A DNA stretch of 7,269 nt, from the NCBI GenBank assembly GCA_937877385.1, contig CALGBJ010000024.1:1-7269 (forward strand), written 5' to 3'. Shown here piece after piece: positions 1 to 5,117 of this stretch; within the stretch, counting starts at the first letter, position 1; each line of letters opens with the position of its first letter. The DNA is from an uncultured bacterium. Lineage in GTDB: Bacteria > Patescibacteriota > Minisyncoccia > UBA6257 > JAGGUH01. The notes beneath the pieces were generated by a model. The model worked only from the letters and a program-made list of their open reading frames with translations. It was not told where the DNA came from and made no database searches. Both the position numbers and the translations under genes were made by a program.

Positions 1-70
1 CCCCCTCCCCCTCCTTACTCCTCCCCCTCCCCCTGGGAGGGGGAGGATTAAGGTGGGGGAGGGCATTTTG
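1..70 (-). repeat. GC-rich intergenic hairpin repeat, copy A
   Basis: A very C- and G-rich block in an otherwise AT-rich window. Read on the minus strand it matches 4531-4600 over 70 positions with about 6 differences by hand alignment. A perfect 13-bp stem (19-31 with 35-47, 3-nt loop) lies inside it. The plus strand at 35-63 has four runs of three or more G, so it could also form a G-quadruplex. It may continue beyond the left window edge. It contains no coding signal. The two copies are inverted relative to each other and flank the tRNA-to-recG block. Confidence 0.85.
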
Positions 71-77
71 AACATTT

Positions 78-133
78 GCCCTGTACCACTAAAGGGTACA
101 GGGCAACCCAGAACCCTTTAGTGGTTCTGGGTT
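78..133. repeat. paired-hairpin module with complementary loops
   Basis: Two perfect hairpins lie back to back. The first is a 10-bp stem (78-87 with 95-104) with loop actaaag at 88-94. The second is an 11-bp stem (105-115 with 123-133) with loop ctttagt at 116-122. The two 7-nt loops are exact reverse complements, so RNA or single-stranded DNA could form a kissing-loop pair. The segment is absent from the second repeat copy near 4519-4530, so it looks like a module inserted into the composite repeat. It has no T-run and is not an obvious intrinsic terminator. Confidence 0.8.
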
Positions 134-159
134 GAATTCTGGTCATTTGAATTTGCCTG

Positions 160-194
160 CCCGCCCAAATTTTGTGAAACAAAACTTGGGCGGG
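160..194. repeat. 35-nt hairpin module downstream of recG
   Basis: A long stem-loop: 9 bp (160-168 with 186-194), one A/C mismatch (169/185), then 6 bp (170-175 with 179-184) around a gaa loop. It lies about 100 nt past the recG stop in the direction of recG transcription. Neither strand has a T-run right after it, so it is not a classical Rho-independent terminator, though it could stabilise the 3' end of the operon mRNA. Like 78-133, it is missing from the matching position in the other repeat copy. Confidence 0.7.
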
Positions 195-293
195 TAAAGA
201 TTTAGGATTTCAAATTTAGGATTTAATTACTTTTACGCTTTAAGTTGTAGCTTTACACTTAAATTGTAAGAAGAAAGCAGCTAGTAACTGCAA
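195..293. other. AT-rich intergenic spacer after recG
   Basis: Between the hairpins and the recG stop codon. It holds two copies of 'tttaggattt'-like sequence (201-210 and about 215-224), a motif that recurs near 4621-4665, then an AT-rich tail with weak imperfect inverted repeats around 250-272. I see no gene and no clear terminator. With 1-194, this makes the whole 1-293 interval non-coding. Confidence 0.6.
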
Positions 294-2357
294 TTAAGAA
301 AAAGAAATTTCTTCTGCCATTTTTTCTACTCTTTCCCTAAGAAGAGGAAAGCGATCCAAGGAAGGATCTTTTTTGAGCAAATTAAGAGCCGCTTCTTTGG
401 CTATTTTTATCAAGGTAAAATTAGTTAGAGCTGACATTAAATAGTCAGGAAAACCAGATTGTTTAATACCTAAAAACTCGCCCGGTCCTCTTATTTCTAA
501 ATCCTTCTGGCTTAAAAAGAAACCGTCAGTTGATTCTTGAATGGCTTTTAACCTAGCTCTAGTTTTTGCCGGTAATTTTTCTGGAAAAAGAAAACAAAAT
601 GCTTGCTGTCCTCGACGGCCTATCCTCCCTCTAATTTGGTGAAGTTGAGCCAAACCAAATCTCTCTGGATTCTCAATAATCATCAAATTAGCTGCTGGCA
701 CATCAATACCAACCTCAATAACTGAAGTAGTTACCAAAATTTTAGTTTTATTCTTGGCGAAATCCTCAATAACTTTCTGCTTTTCCTCGCCTTTCATCTT
801 ACCATAAAGTTTAGCCACTGAAAATTCTGGAAAGATTCTTTTTATTTCTTGATATTTCTTTTCAATTGATTCTAAAGAAAGCTTCTCTGATTCTTCTATT
901 AAAGGACAAACGAGAAAAAGTTGTTCTCCTTCTTTAATTTTCTTTCTGATAAACTCATAAACTTTCTCCCGATTTTTTGGCGAAGTTACTTTAGTAACAA
1001 TTTTTCTTTTTTGAGGAGATTCTTTAATTAAAGAAAAGTCAAGGTCAGAATAAAGGGAAAGAGCCAAAGTTCGCGGAATAGGCGTGGCTGTCATTGAAAG
1101 ACAATGAGGAGTAATTTTTTCTCCCTTTTTAGTCAAAAGCGCCCGTTGGTTAACACCAAAGCGATGTTGTTCGTCGATGATTATCAAAGATAAACGAGGA
1201 AAATTGATTTTTTCTTGAAGAAGAGAATGCGTACCGAAAACAATTAAAAATTTTCCTTGACTAATTTCTTTTTGCAAAGAATTTTTTTTGACTTCGCTTT
1301 CCTGGCCCTGCCAAAAAATTAGAGAATAATTAGCCGTCAGAAGGGCTAAAGGAAGATCGACTTTTTTAAAGAAATTTTTAGCTGCTTGGAATTGTTGCCA
1401 GGCAAGAATTTCCGTCGGCGCCATAAAAGCAACTTGATACCCTTTTAGAGCAACGGCTAAAGACGAAATTAAAGCAACGATTGTCTTGCCCGAACCAACA
1501 TCGCCTTGAAGAATTCTATTCATTGGCTTACCGCTGGCTAAATCAGCAAAAATTTCTTGAAGAACCTTTTTCTGATCGTTAGTCAATTTAAACGGCAAAT
1601 CAGCAATAAATTCATCTATCTCTTTCTGCCAGGAAAAAATAGGGGCAGTTTTTTCTTTTAAAGAGATTTTCCTTTTCAATAAAAATAATTCTAAAATAAA
1701 AAGGTTTTCCAAATCAATCCTTGTTTGGGCTTTTTTTAGAAAAGAAAAAGATGAAGGCCAATGAATTTCCTTAATTGCTTGAGAAAAAGTTGGTAAGGAA
1801 TATCTTTTTTCTATTTCTCTAGGCAAGAAAGAAGGTAAAAAATCAGAAAATTTCAGTAAAGGAAAAATAATCGTTCGCAAAAATCGGCTAGTCAGACCTT
1901 TCTTCTCGCGGTAATGAGGAATAATTCGAAGAAGATGCTTCTTTTCTTCTTTTTCTATTGTCTCAAATTCTGGCTCTATTAAAGAAAGGCCATATTTGCT
2001 GGCAGTTACTTTGCCAGCAAAGAAAAATTCCCTGCCCTTTAAAAAAATTTTTTCTAAATATGGCTTAGCAAACCAAACAGCCCTAAGAGTGCCAGTTTCA
2101 TCTTTTAAAAGGGCCTGAATAATAAGAGAGCGTTTTTTAAAAAGAGGTTTCGTTTTCAAATCGACAATTTTGGCTTTAATAGTTGAATTTTCATTTATTT
2201 TCAATTGATTTATTTTTTTTAAAGAGGAATAATCAGTATAGGACGAAGGAAAGAAAAAAAGAATGTCTTTGATAGTAAACAATGACAACTCGGCTAATTT
2301 TTTTGATATTTTTGTATTAATCCCTCTTATTTGATTTAAAGGGGTTTCTAAATTCAT
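294..2357 (-). CDS. recG: ATP-dependent DNA helicase RecG
   Basis: RecG is a superfamily 2 double-stranded DNA translocase that remodels stalled replication forks, D-loops and Holliday junctions in the cytoplasm. The 687-residue product is close to the family's usual length and looks complete. The N-terminal third (about 1-240) carries the wedge/OB-fold region, including KDETGTLRAVWF near 85-96. Helicase motifs follow in order: Walker A GDVGSGKT (285-292), the DEQH box (395-398), SMTATPIPRT (421-430), the motif V region LVTTSVIEVGIDVP (541-554) and motif VI QLHQIRGRIGRRG (571-583). The RecG-typical translocation segment with DLEIRGPGEFLG lies at about 619-630. The start is the ATG at 2355-2357, 10 nt after the amrS stop. 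No good Shine-Dalgarno is visible, so translation may depend on coupling. It is probably the last gene of the tRNA-hydrolase-amrS-recG unit. Family assignment is very secure. Confidence 0.98.
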   Translation of the reverse strand: MNLETPLNQIRGINTKISKKLAELSLFTIKDILFFFPSSYTDYSSLKKINQLKINENSTIKAKIVDLKTKPLFKKRSLIIQALLKDETGTLRAVWFAKPYLEKIFLKGREFFFAGKVTASKYGLSLIEPEFETIEKEEKKHLLRIIPHYREKKGLTSRFLRTIIFPLLKFSDFLPSFLPREIEKRYSLPTFSQAIKEIHWPSSFSFLKKAQTRIDLENLFILELFLLKRKISLKEKTAPIFSWQKEIDEFIADLPFKLTNDQKKVLQEIFADLASGKPMNRILQGDVGSGKTIVALISSLAVALKGYQVAFMAPTEILAWQQFQAAKNFFKKVDLPLALLTANYSLIFWQGQESEVKKNSLQKEISQGKFLIVFGTHSLLQEKINFPRLSLIIIDEQHRFGVNQRALLTKKGEKITPHCLSMTATPIPRTLALSLYSDLDFSLIKESPQKRKIVTKVTSPKNREKVYEFIRKKIKEGEQLFLVCPLIEESEKLSLESIEKKYQEIKRIFPEFSVAKLYGKMKGEEKQKVIEDFAKNKTKILVTTSVIEVGIDVPAANLMIIENPERFGLAQLHQIRGRIGRRGQQAFCFLFPEKLPAKTRARLKAIQESTDGFFLSQKDLEIRGPGEFLGIKQSGFPDYLMSALTNFTLIKIAKEAALNLLKKDPSLDRFPLLRERVEKMAEEISFS

Positions 2358-2367
2358 TTTTTATTAC

Positions 2368-3402
2368 TCAAAAAATACCAGCAATTTTTTCTTGGCAATA
2401 AGGACAATGACCATCCTGAAGAAAATTTTCAATTTTGCCTTGATAGTAATCTCTCTTAATAACTAGTTGCGAGCATTTTGGACAATAAGTTGTTTCTTTT
2501 TCTGGCAAAGAAACATTACCTAAATAAACATAAAAAAGTCCTTCTTCTTTGCCAATTTGATAAGCTCTAATCAATTTCTCTATTGGAGTAGGAGGAACTT
2601 CGCTCATTTTAAAAGCCGGGTAAAATCTGGAAAGATGCCAAGGGATTTCTGGGCTAAGATTTTTGATAAATCTAGCAATTTGTCTTAATTCTTTTTCTGA
2701 GTCGTTATAACCGGGAATAATTAAAGTAGTAATTTCTAACCAAATACCTGATTTAAAAACTCTTTCAATAGTTTCTAAAACAGGCGCTAATCTTCCTCCG
2801 CAAACTTGCTGATAAAATTTTTCAGAAAAACTTTTTAAATCAAAATTAACAGCATCTAAAAAAGGCAAAATTTTTTCTATTAATTCTTTACTTTCAAAAC
2901 CATTGGAAACAAAGATATTTTTTAAATTATTTTCCTTAGCCAGTTTGGCTGTCTCAAAAGCAAATTCAAAAAAGACAGCTGGCTCGTTATAGGTATAGGC
3001 AATACTTTTAGCTCCGCTTTTCTTGGCTATTTCAATAACTTTTTCTTTGCTGATTTCTTGACCAATAATTCTTCTTTCTTCACCAAACTCCTGACAATAA
3101 TCTTCTCGGGTAATTTGAGAAATGTCGTAATTTTGACAAAAAAGACAACGAAAATTACAGCCAACTGTACCCAAAGAAAGAACTAAAGAATTCGGCAAAA
3201 AATGAAAAAGAGGCTTCTTCTCAATTGGATCTAAATTTAAAGCGATTATTTTTCCGTAGACAAGTGAGTAAAGTTTGCCTTCGATATTCTTCCTTACCCC
3301 GCAAAGACCAAAGGAATTGTTTTTGATCAAACAATAATGAGAGCAAGTTTTACACCTGACTTCTTTGTCAGGCAACTTTTCATAAAGATAGCATTCTTTC
3401 AT
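2368..3402 (-). CDS. amrS: AmmeMemoRadiSam-system radical SAM enzyme
   Basis: A 344-residue radical SAM protein of the type that co-occurs with AMMECR1 and Memo proteins; the reaction it catalyses is not established to my knowledge. The 4Fe-4S/SAM motif is CNFRCLFC (C82, C86, C89), followed by YTYNEP (136-141), a SAM-binding and glycine-radical-activase-like element. The N-terminus has a Cys cluster (C17, C20, C24, C34; KTCSHYC...GLCGVR) typical of this family. The C-terminus carries two CxxC pairs (C307/C310 and C333/C336), probably metal-binding. The length is normal for the family. The ATG at 3400-3402 overlaps the hydrolase TGA (ATGA, 4 nt), suggesting translational coupling; only a weak purine-rich stretch precedes it. 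No AMMECR1 or Memo gene lies in the window. Pyruvate-formate-lyase activase is the usual misannotation. Confidence 0.93.
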   Translation of the reverse strand: MKECYLYEKLPDKEVRCKTCSHYCLIKNNSFGLCGVRKNIEGKLYSLVYGKIIALNLDPIEKKPLFHFLPNSLVLSLGTVGCNFRCLFCQNYDISQITREDYCQEFGEERRIIGQEISKEKVIEIAKKSGAKSIAYTYNEPAVFFEFAFETAKLAKENNLKNIFVSNGFESKELIEKILPFLDAVNFDLKSFSEKFYQQVCGGRLAPVLETIERVFKSGIWLEITTLIIPGYNDSEKELRQIARFIKNLSPEIPWHLSRFYPAFKMSEVPPTPIEKLIRAYQIGKEEGLFYVYLGNVSLPEKETTYCPKCSQLVIKRDYYQGKIENFLQDGHCPYCQEKIAGIF

Positions 3403-4118
3403 TCTTCTTTATTAAAACAAGGAAGATGTTTGCCCTCCAAAAAGTCAATAACAACCCTACTTAACTCATTTGCTTTTTCTAAATGCGGACTATGACCAGC
3501 TTTTTCCAAAACTACCAACTTTGAATTTTTAATTAATTTCTTAAGTTTTTCTCCCTCCTCCAAAGGAACAACTTTATCTTCTTTTCCCCAAATAATCAAA
3601 GTTGGCAAATTAACTTTTTCTAAAAGGAAATTACAATCTTCTTCAATAATCTTCTTAAAAATCTCTCTCTTCATTCCTTGAGATTGATAATAATCTTGAT
3701 TACCTAAAATTTTAGCAATAATTCTTTCAACTATTTTCGGTAAAGGTCTTTTGACAATTTTTCTAAATTTCTCTGCTAAAAAACTAAAAAATCTAACTTT
3801 AGCTCTTTTCTTTCTAAAAATTGCTGGCGAGCAAAAAATAACCTTTTCTACTTTTTGAGGCGAAATATTCAAAAAATTAAGAGCAACTGCGCCGCCAAAA
3901 GAATGACCAAAGAGAATAACTTTTTCTTTAATTAAATTATCTAGCCAGAGAGCGTATTCTCTAACCCCCCAAATCTTATCTGGTGGAGGATTTTTACCAA
4001 AGCCAGGCAAATCAGGAATAATAACTTCAAAACCATTTTTCTCTAAAACTTCTTTAACTTTCTGCCAGCTTTCTTGACCTTTCCCCCAACCATGAATAAT
4101 CAGAATTTTTTTTGTCAT
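3399..4118 (-). CDS. alpha/beta hydrolase
   Basis: A 239-residue alpha/beta hydrolase-fold protein, predicted cytoplasmic, with no signal peptide. Visible family landmarks are the oxyanion-hole HGW (9-11), the nucleophile elbow GHSFGG with Ser73 (71-76), the acid Asp181 in GKEDKVVP, and His209 in KAGHSPH, so the catalytic triad is intact. A basic helical segment (about 102-138) probably forms the cap over the active site. The substrate cannot be told; esterase, lipase-like or C-C hydrolase activity are all possible. The frame stays open upstream to 4199, but that extra stretch is translated tRNA-Leu, so the start is the ATG at 4116-4118. That ATG is only 4 nt past the tRNA 3' end. The only Shine-Dalgarno-like sequence (GAGG, 4126-4129) lies inside the tRNA acceptor stem. 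The stop overlaps the amrS start by 4 nt. Confidence 0.92.
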   Translation of the reverse strand: MTKKILIIHGWGKGQESWQKVKEVLEKNGFEVIIPDLPGFGKNPPPDKIWGVREYALWLDNLIKEKVILFGHSFGGAVALNFLNISPQKVEKVIFCSPAIFRKKRAKVRFFSFLAEKFRKIVKRPLPKIVERIIAKILGNQDYYQSQGMKREIFKKIIEEDCNFLLEKVNLPTLIIWGKEDKVVPLEEGEKLKKLIKNSKLVVLEKAGHSPHLEKANELSRVVIDFLEGKHLPCFNKEE

Positions 4119-4122
4119 TTCG

Positions 4123-4205
4123 TGCCCTCGGCAGGATTTGAACCTGCAACCCCAAAAGGGACATGGTCCTAAGCCATGCGCGTCTGCCAATTCCGCCACG
4201 AGGGC
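4123..4205 (-). tRNA. tRNA-Leu (UAG)
   Basis: A complete cloverleaf can be written by hand. The acceptor stem is GCCCTCG with CGAGGGC, and the discriminator is A. The D arm is GCG/CGC with the conserved GG. The anticodon stem CATGG/CCATG encloses loop CTTAGGA, giving anticodon TAG, which reads CUN leucine codons. A long variable arm (TCCC, TTTT loop, GGGG) is the class II feature expected of leucine tRNA. The T arm GCAGG/CCTGC has loop TTCAAAT. CCA is not encoded: the next bases are CGAA and then the hydrolase ATG. The tRNA therefore needs CCA addition, and its 3' processing also creates the 5' end of the hydrolase message. Confidence 0.96.
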
Positions 4206-4241
4206 TCAACTGTTGTTTTTCTCTTAGAAAAAAATCTTTAG

Positions 4242-4316
4242 TGCGCGTGGCTGGACTTGAACCAGCGACCTCTCCGATATGTATCGGAGCGCTCTAACCA
4301 GCTGAGCTAAATACTG
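4242..4316 (-). pseudogene. degenerate tRNA-Val-like sequence (probable tRNA pseudogene)
   Basis: The D arm and the whole 3' half (about 32 nt through T arm, 3' acceptor strand CACGCGC and A) are identical to the intact tRNA-Val at 4350-4423. The 5' acceptor strand, which should be GCGCGTG, is replaced by CAGTATT, which cannot pair with CACGCGC. The anticodon arm CTCCG/CGGAG encloses 8 nt (ATACATAT) instead of 7. Aligned to its neighbour, a TAC (valine-type) triplet occupies the anticodon position, but the invariant T33 is lost. It looks like a duplicated tRNA-Val (period 108 nt) that has decayed or been partly overwritten. An unusual functional tRNA-like RNA is possible but less likely. Confidence 0.75.
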
Positions 4317-4349
4317 TTTTTTATTTCTTTTTTGTTATTTTTTGTGTTG

Positions 4350-4423
4350 TGCGCGTGGCTGGACTTGAACCAGCGACCTCCTCGATGTCACCGAGACGCT
4401 CTAACCAGCTGAGCTACACGCGC
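4350..4423 (-). tRNA. tRNA-Val (GAC)
   Basis: Intact cloverleaf. The acceptor is GCGCGTG with CACGCGC, discriminator A. The D arm is GCTC/GAGC with loop AGCTGGTTA. The anticodon stem TCTCG/CGAGG (one G-U pair) has loop GTGACAT, giving anticodon GAC, which reads GUC and GUU. The variable loop is AGGTC, and the T arm GCTGG/CCAGC has loop TTCAAGT. CCA is not encoded. Position 32 is G rather than the usual pyrimidine, a small oddity. It is the first gene behind the promoter at 4433-4461, with only a short leader. Confidence 0.94.
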
Positions 4424-4432
4424 CTTGAAAAA

Positions 4433-4461
4433 ATTTTAGGACATTTTCCTTTTAAAGTCAA
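4433..4461 (-). promoter_or_regulatory. sigma70-type promoter for the tRNA-Val to recG unit
   Basis: On the minus strand the -35 box TTGACT (4456-4461) and the -10 box TAAAAT (4433-4438) are separated by exactly 17 nt. The predicted transcription start falls around 4424-4427, immediately before the tRNA-Val 5' end at 4423, as expected for a strong tRNA promoter. No terminator hairpin with a T-run is visible between the tRNAs and the downstream protein genes, so it probably drives them too. Confidence 0.8.
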
Positions 4462-4473
4462 TAAATCATTTAA

Positions 4474-4530
4474 ATTACAAATCCCAAATCCCAAAATCCA
4501 AACAAATTCAAATGACCAAAATTTAAAATT
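4474..4530. repeat. AT-rich arm of composite repeat copy B
   Basis: A low-complexity A-rich stretch with 'aaatccc' iterations, then caaattcaaatgacca (4505-4520). The reverse complement of that 16-mer is found at 140-155 next to copy A. This arm therefore belongs to the same composite repeat as 1-194, but without the two hairpin modules found there. No coding potential. Confidence 0.6.
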
Positions 4531-4600
4531 CAAAATGCCTTCCCCCACCTTAATCCTCCCCCTCCCAGAGGGAGGGGGAGGAAATAGGAGGGGGAGGGGA
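4531..4600 (+). repeat. GC-rich intergenic hairpin repeat, copy B
   Basis: A 70-nt block matching the reverse complement of 1-70 with about 6 substitutions, including a perfect 13-bp stem (4554-4566 with 4570-4582, 3-nt loop) and flanking purine-rich GGAGGGGGAGG. Substitutions in the loop and the right arm leave the stem intact. It lies upstream of the tRNA promoter and is inverted relative to copy A. Spurious reading frames cross it on both strands; none is credible. Confidence 0.85.
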
Positions 4601-4670
4601 ATATTCATTTAGAATTTGAAACATTAGAATTTAGGATTTTGTTTAGAATTTAGAATTTAGGATTTTTAAT
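4601..4670. repeat. AT-rich degenerate tandem repeat (tttagaatttagga type)
   Basis: Repeated variants of 'gaatttaggattt' and 'tttagaattt' fill this stretch. The same word type occurs at about 201-224 next to copy A. It looks like simple-sequence filler attached to the composite repeat; I see no gene or promoter in it. Confidence 0.55.
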
Positions 4671-4674
4671 ATTG

Positions 4675-4698
4675 AACTCGTTAACTCGTTAACTCGTT
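4675..4698. repeat. three tandem copies of AACTCGTT
   Basis: Three perfect 8-bp units (4675-4682, 4683-4690, 4691-4698); each junction forms the palindrome GTTAAC. Copy number may vary between strains. Function unknown. Confidence 0.85.
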
Positions 4699-4748
4699 AA
4701 TAAACAATAAAACAATAAATATCAATAAGTATCCTTTTATTGCCAATT

Positions 4749-4775
4749 GCTAACCGCTAATAGCTAATTGCTATA
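4749..4775. repeat. four imperfect 7-bp GCTAANN repeats
   Basis: The word GCTA(A) recurs at 4749, 4756, 4763 and 4770, an exact 7-bp period with variable last two bases. It lies just upstream of the predicted -35 box at 4781. It may be simple-sequence filler, or an upstream element of that promoter. Confidence 0.6.
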
Positions 4776-4780
4776 AAGTA

Positions 4781-4808
4781 TTGACTTATCATTATTTTAG
4801 TTTATCTT
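4781..4808 (+). promoter_or_regulatory. probable promoter of the 54-residue membrane protein gene
   Basis: TTGACT (4781-4786) and TATCTT (4803-4808) are spaced by 16 nt on the plus strand, in very AT-rich DNA. The predicted start near 4815 gives a leader of about 100 nt that contains the duplicated 17-mer and hairpin. The -10 box is only a fair match, so the assignment is tentative. Confidence 0.45.
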
Positions 4809-4823
4809 GTAATTTAGTTCATT

Positions 4824-4871
4824 TTGTTTCGCTCTGACTGATTGTTTCGCTCTGACTGGAGTCAGAGTGAG
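4824..4871 (+). promoter_or_regulatory. leader with duplicated 17-mer and stem-loop
   Basis: The 17-mer ttgtttcgctctgactg occurs twice (4824-4840 and 4842-4858). The second copy pairs with the following agtcagagtga to form a stem of about 10 bp (4847-4856 with 4861-4870, loop tgga, one G-T pair). The first copy carries the same left arm, so a second, mutually exclusive hairpin is possible. No T-run follows, so it is not an intrinsic terminator. It may be a protein-binding site, an RNA regulatory element or only a repeat. Confidence 0.55.
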
Positions 4872-4914
4872 TAAATAAGGAAAATTAAAAAAAAATAATA
4901 AGGAGGTGAAAAGA

Positions 4915-5079
4915 ATGAAAATCAGAAATTTTTTTGTCAGTATTTTAGGACTGGCAATAGCAGTTGTTGTTAGTTTTCTTTTTTTCGAAATCACAATAAA
5001 ACTATCTGGAGATGAAATTGTTTCTGCCGGAGCTGCAGTAATTGGTTTCTGGGCCTTTTTTGACTTGTTAATCGATTGA
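4915..5079 (+). CDS. small membrane protein, 54 residues, unknown function
   Basis: A short gene with strong supporting signals: AAGGAGGTGA (4900-4909) with an 8-nt spacer from GGAGG to the ATG at 4915-4917, a TGA stop at 5077-5079, and a bidirectional terminator beginning 11 nt later. The product starts MKIRNFFVSILGLAIAVVVS. It has a basic N-terminus, a first hydrophobic segment at about 6-28, a short polar linker with acidic residues (K29 to E34) and a second hydrophobic segment at about 36-53 ending LLID. It is thus a probable two-pass (hairpin) inner-membrane peptide. I do not recognise a family. It converges on the SPFH operon, shares its terminator and uses the same Shine-Dalgarno sequence and spacing, so a link to that operon is possible but unproven. 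A holin-like or toxin-like small protein cannot be excluded. Confidence 0.75.
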   Translation: MKIRNFFVSILGLAIAVVVSFLFFEITIKLSGDEIVSAGAAVIGFWAFFDLLID

Positions 5080-5089
5080 TTTAATTTTG

Positions 5090-5116
5090 AAAAAACCCCT
5101 AATTAAAGGGGTTTTT
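5090..5116. terminator. bidirectional intrinsic terminator
   Basis: A perfect 10-bp inverted repeat (5091-5100 with 5107-5116, loop aattaa) has four G-C pairs next to the loop. An A-run (5090-5095) and a T-run (5112-5116) form its ends, giving a U-tract on either transcript. It starts 11 nt after the small-protein stop on the plus strand and directly follows the stop codon at 5118-5120 on the minus strand, so it serves both convergent units. Confidence 0.92.
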
Positions 5117-5117
5117 A

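Noticed and set aside
160..194. Intrinsic terminator for recG
   Set aside because: The stem is strong, but neither strand has a T-run after it, so it is listed only as a hairpin module.
4119..4199. 27-residue N-terminal extension of the hydrolase, starting MAELADAHGLG
   Set aside because: It is a translation of tRNA-Leu, a common annotation artefact. The hydrolase fold begins at the Met encoded at 4116-4118.
4241..4381. 32-nt direct repeat (4241 and 4349) as integrase attachment sites in tRNA 3' ends
   Set aside because: The repeats are simply the 3' halves of two neighbouring tRNA-Val copies, only 108 nt apart, and no integrase gene is present.
4414..4608. Minus-strand 64-residue frame across repeat copy B
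   Set aside because: The sequence is dictated by the GC-rich hairpin repeat and AT-rich filler; there is no ribosome-binding site.
4349..4612. Plus-strand frame beginning MRVAGLEPATSSM
   Set aside because: It is the antisense of tRNA-Val followed by repeat copy B, a known type of false ORF.
4675..4775. CRISPR array or replication-origin iterons
   Set aside because: The units are only 7-8 bp, without spacers, and no cas, dnaA or rep gene lies nearby.
4797..4994. Minus-strand 65-residue frame
   Set aside because: It opposes the well-supported small membrane gene and its leader, and has no Shine-Dalgarno.
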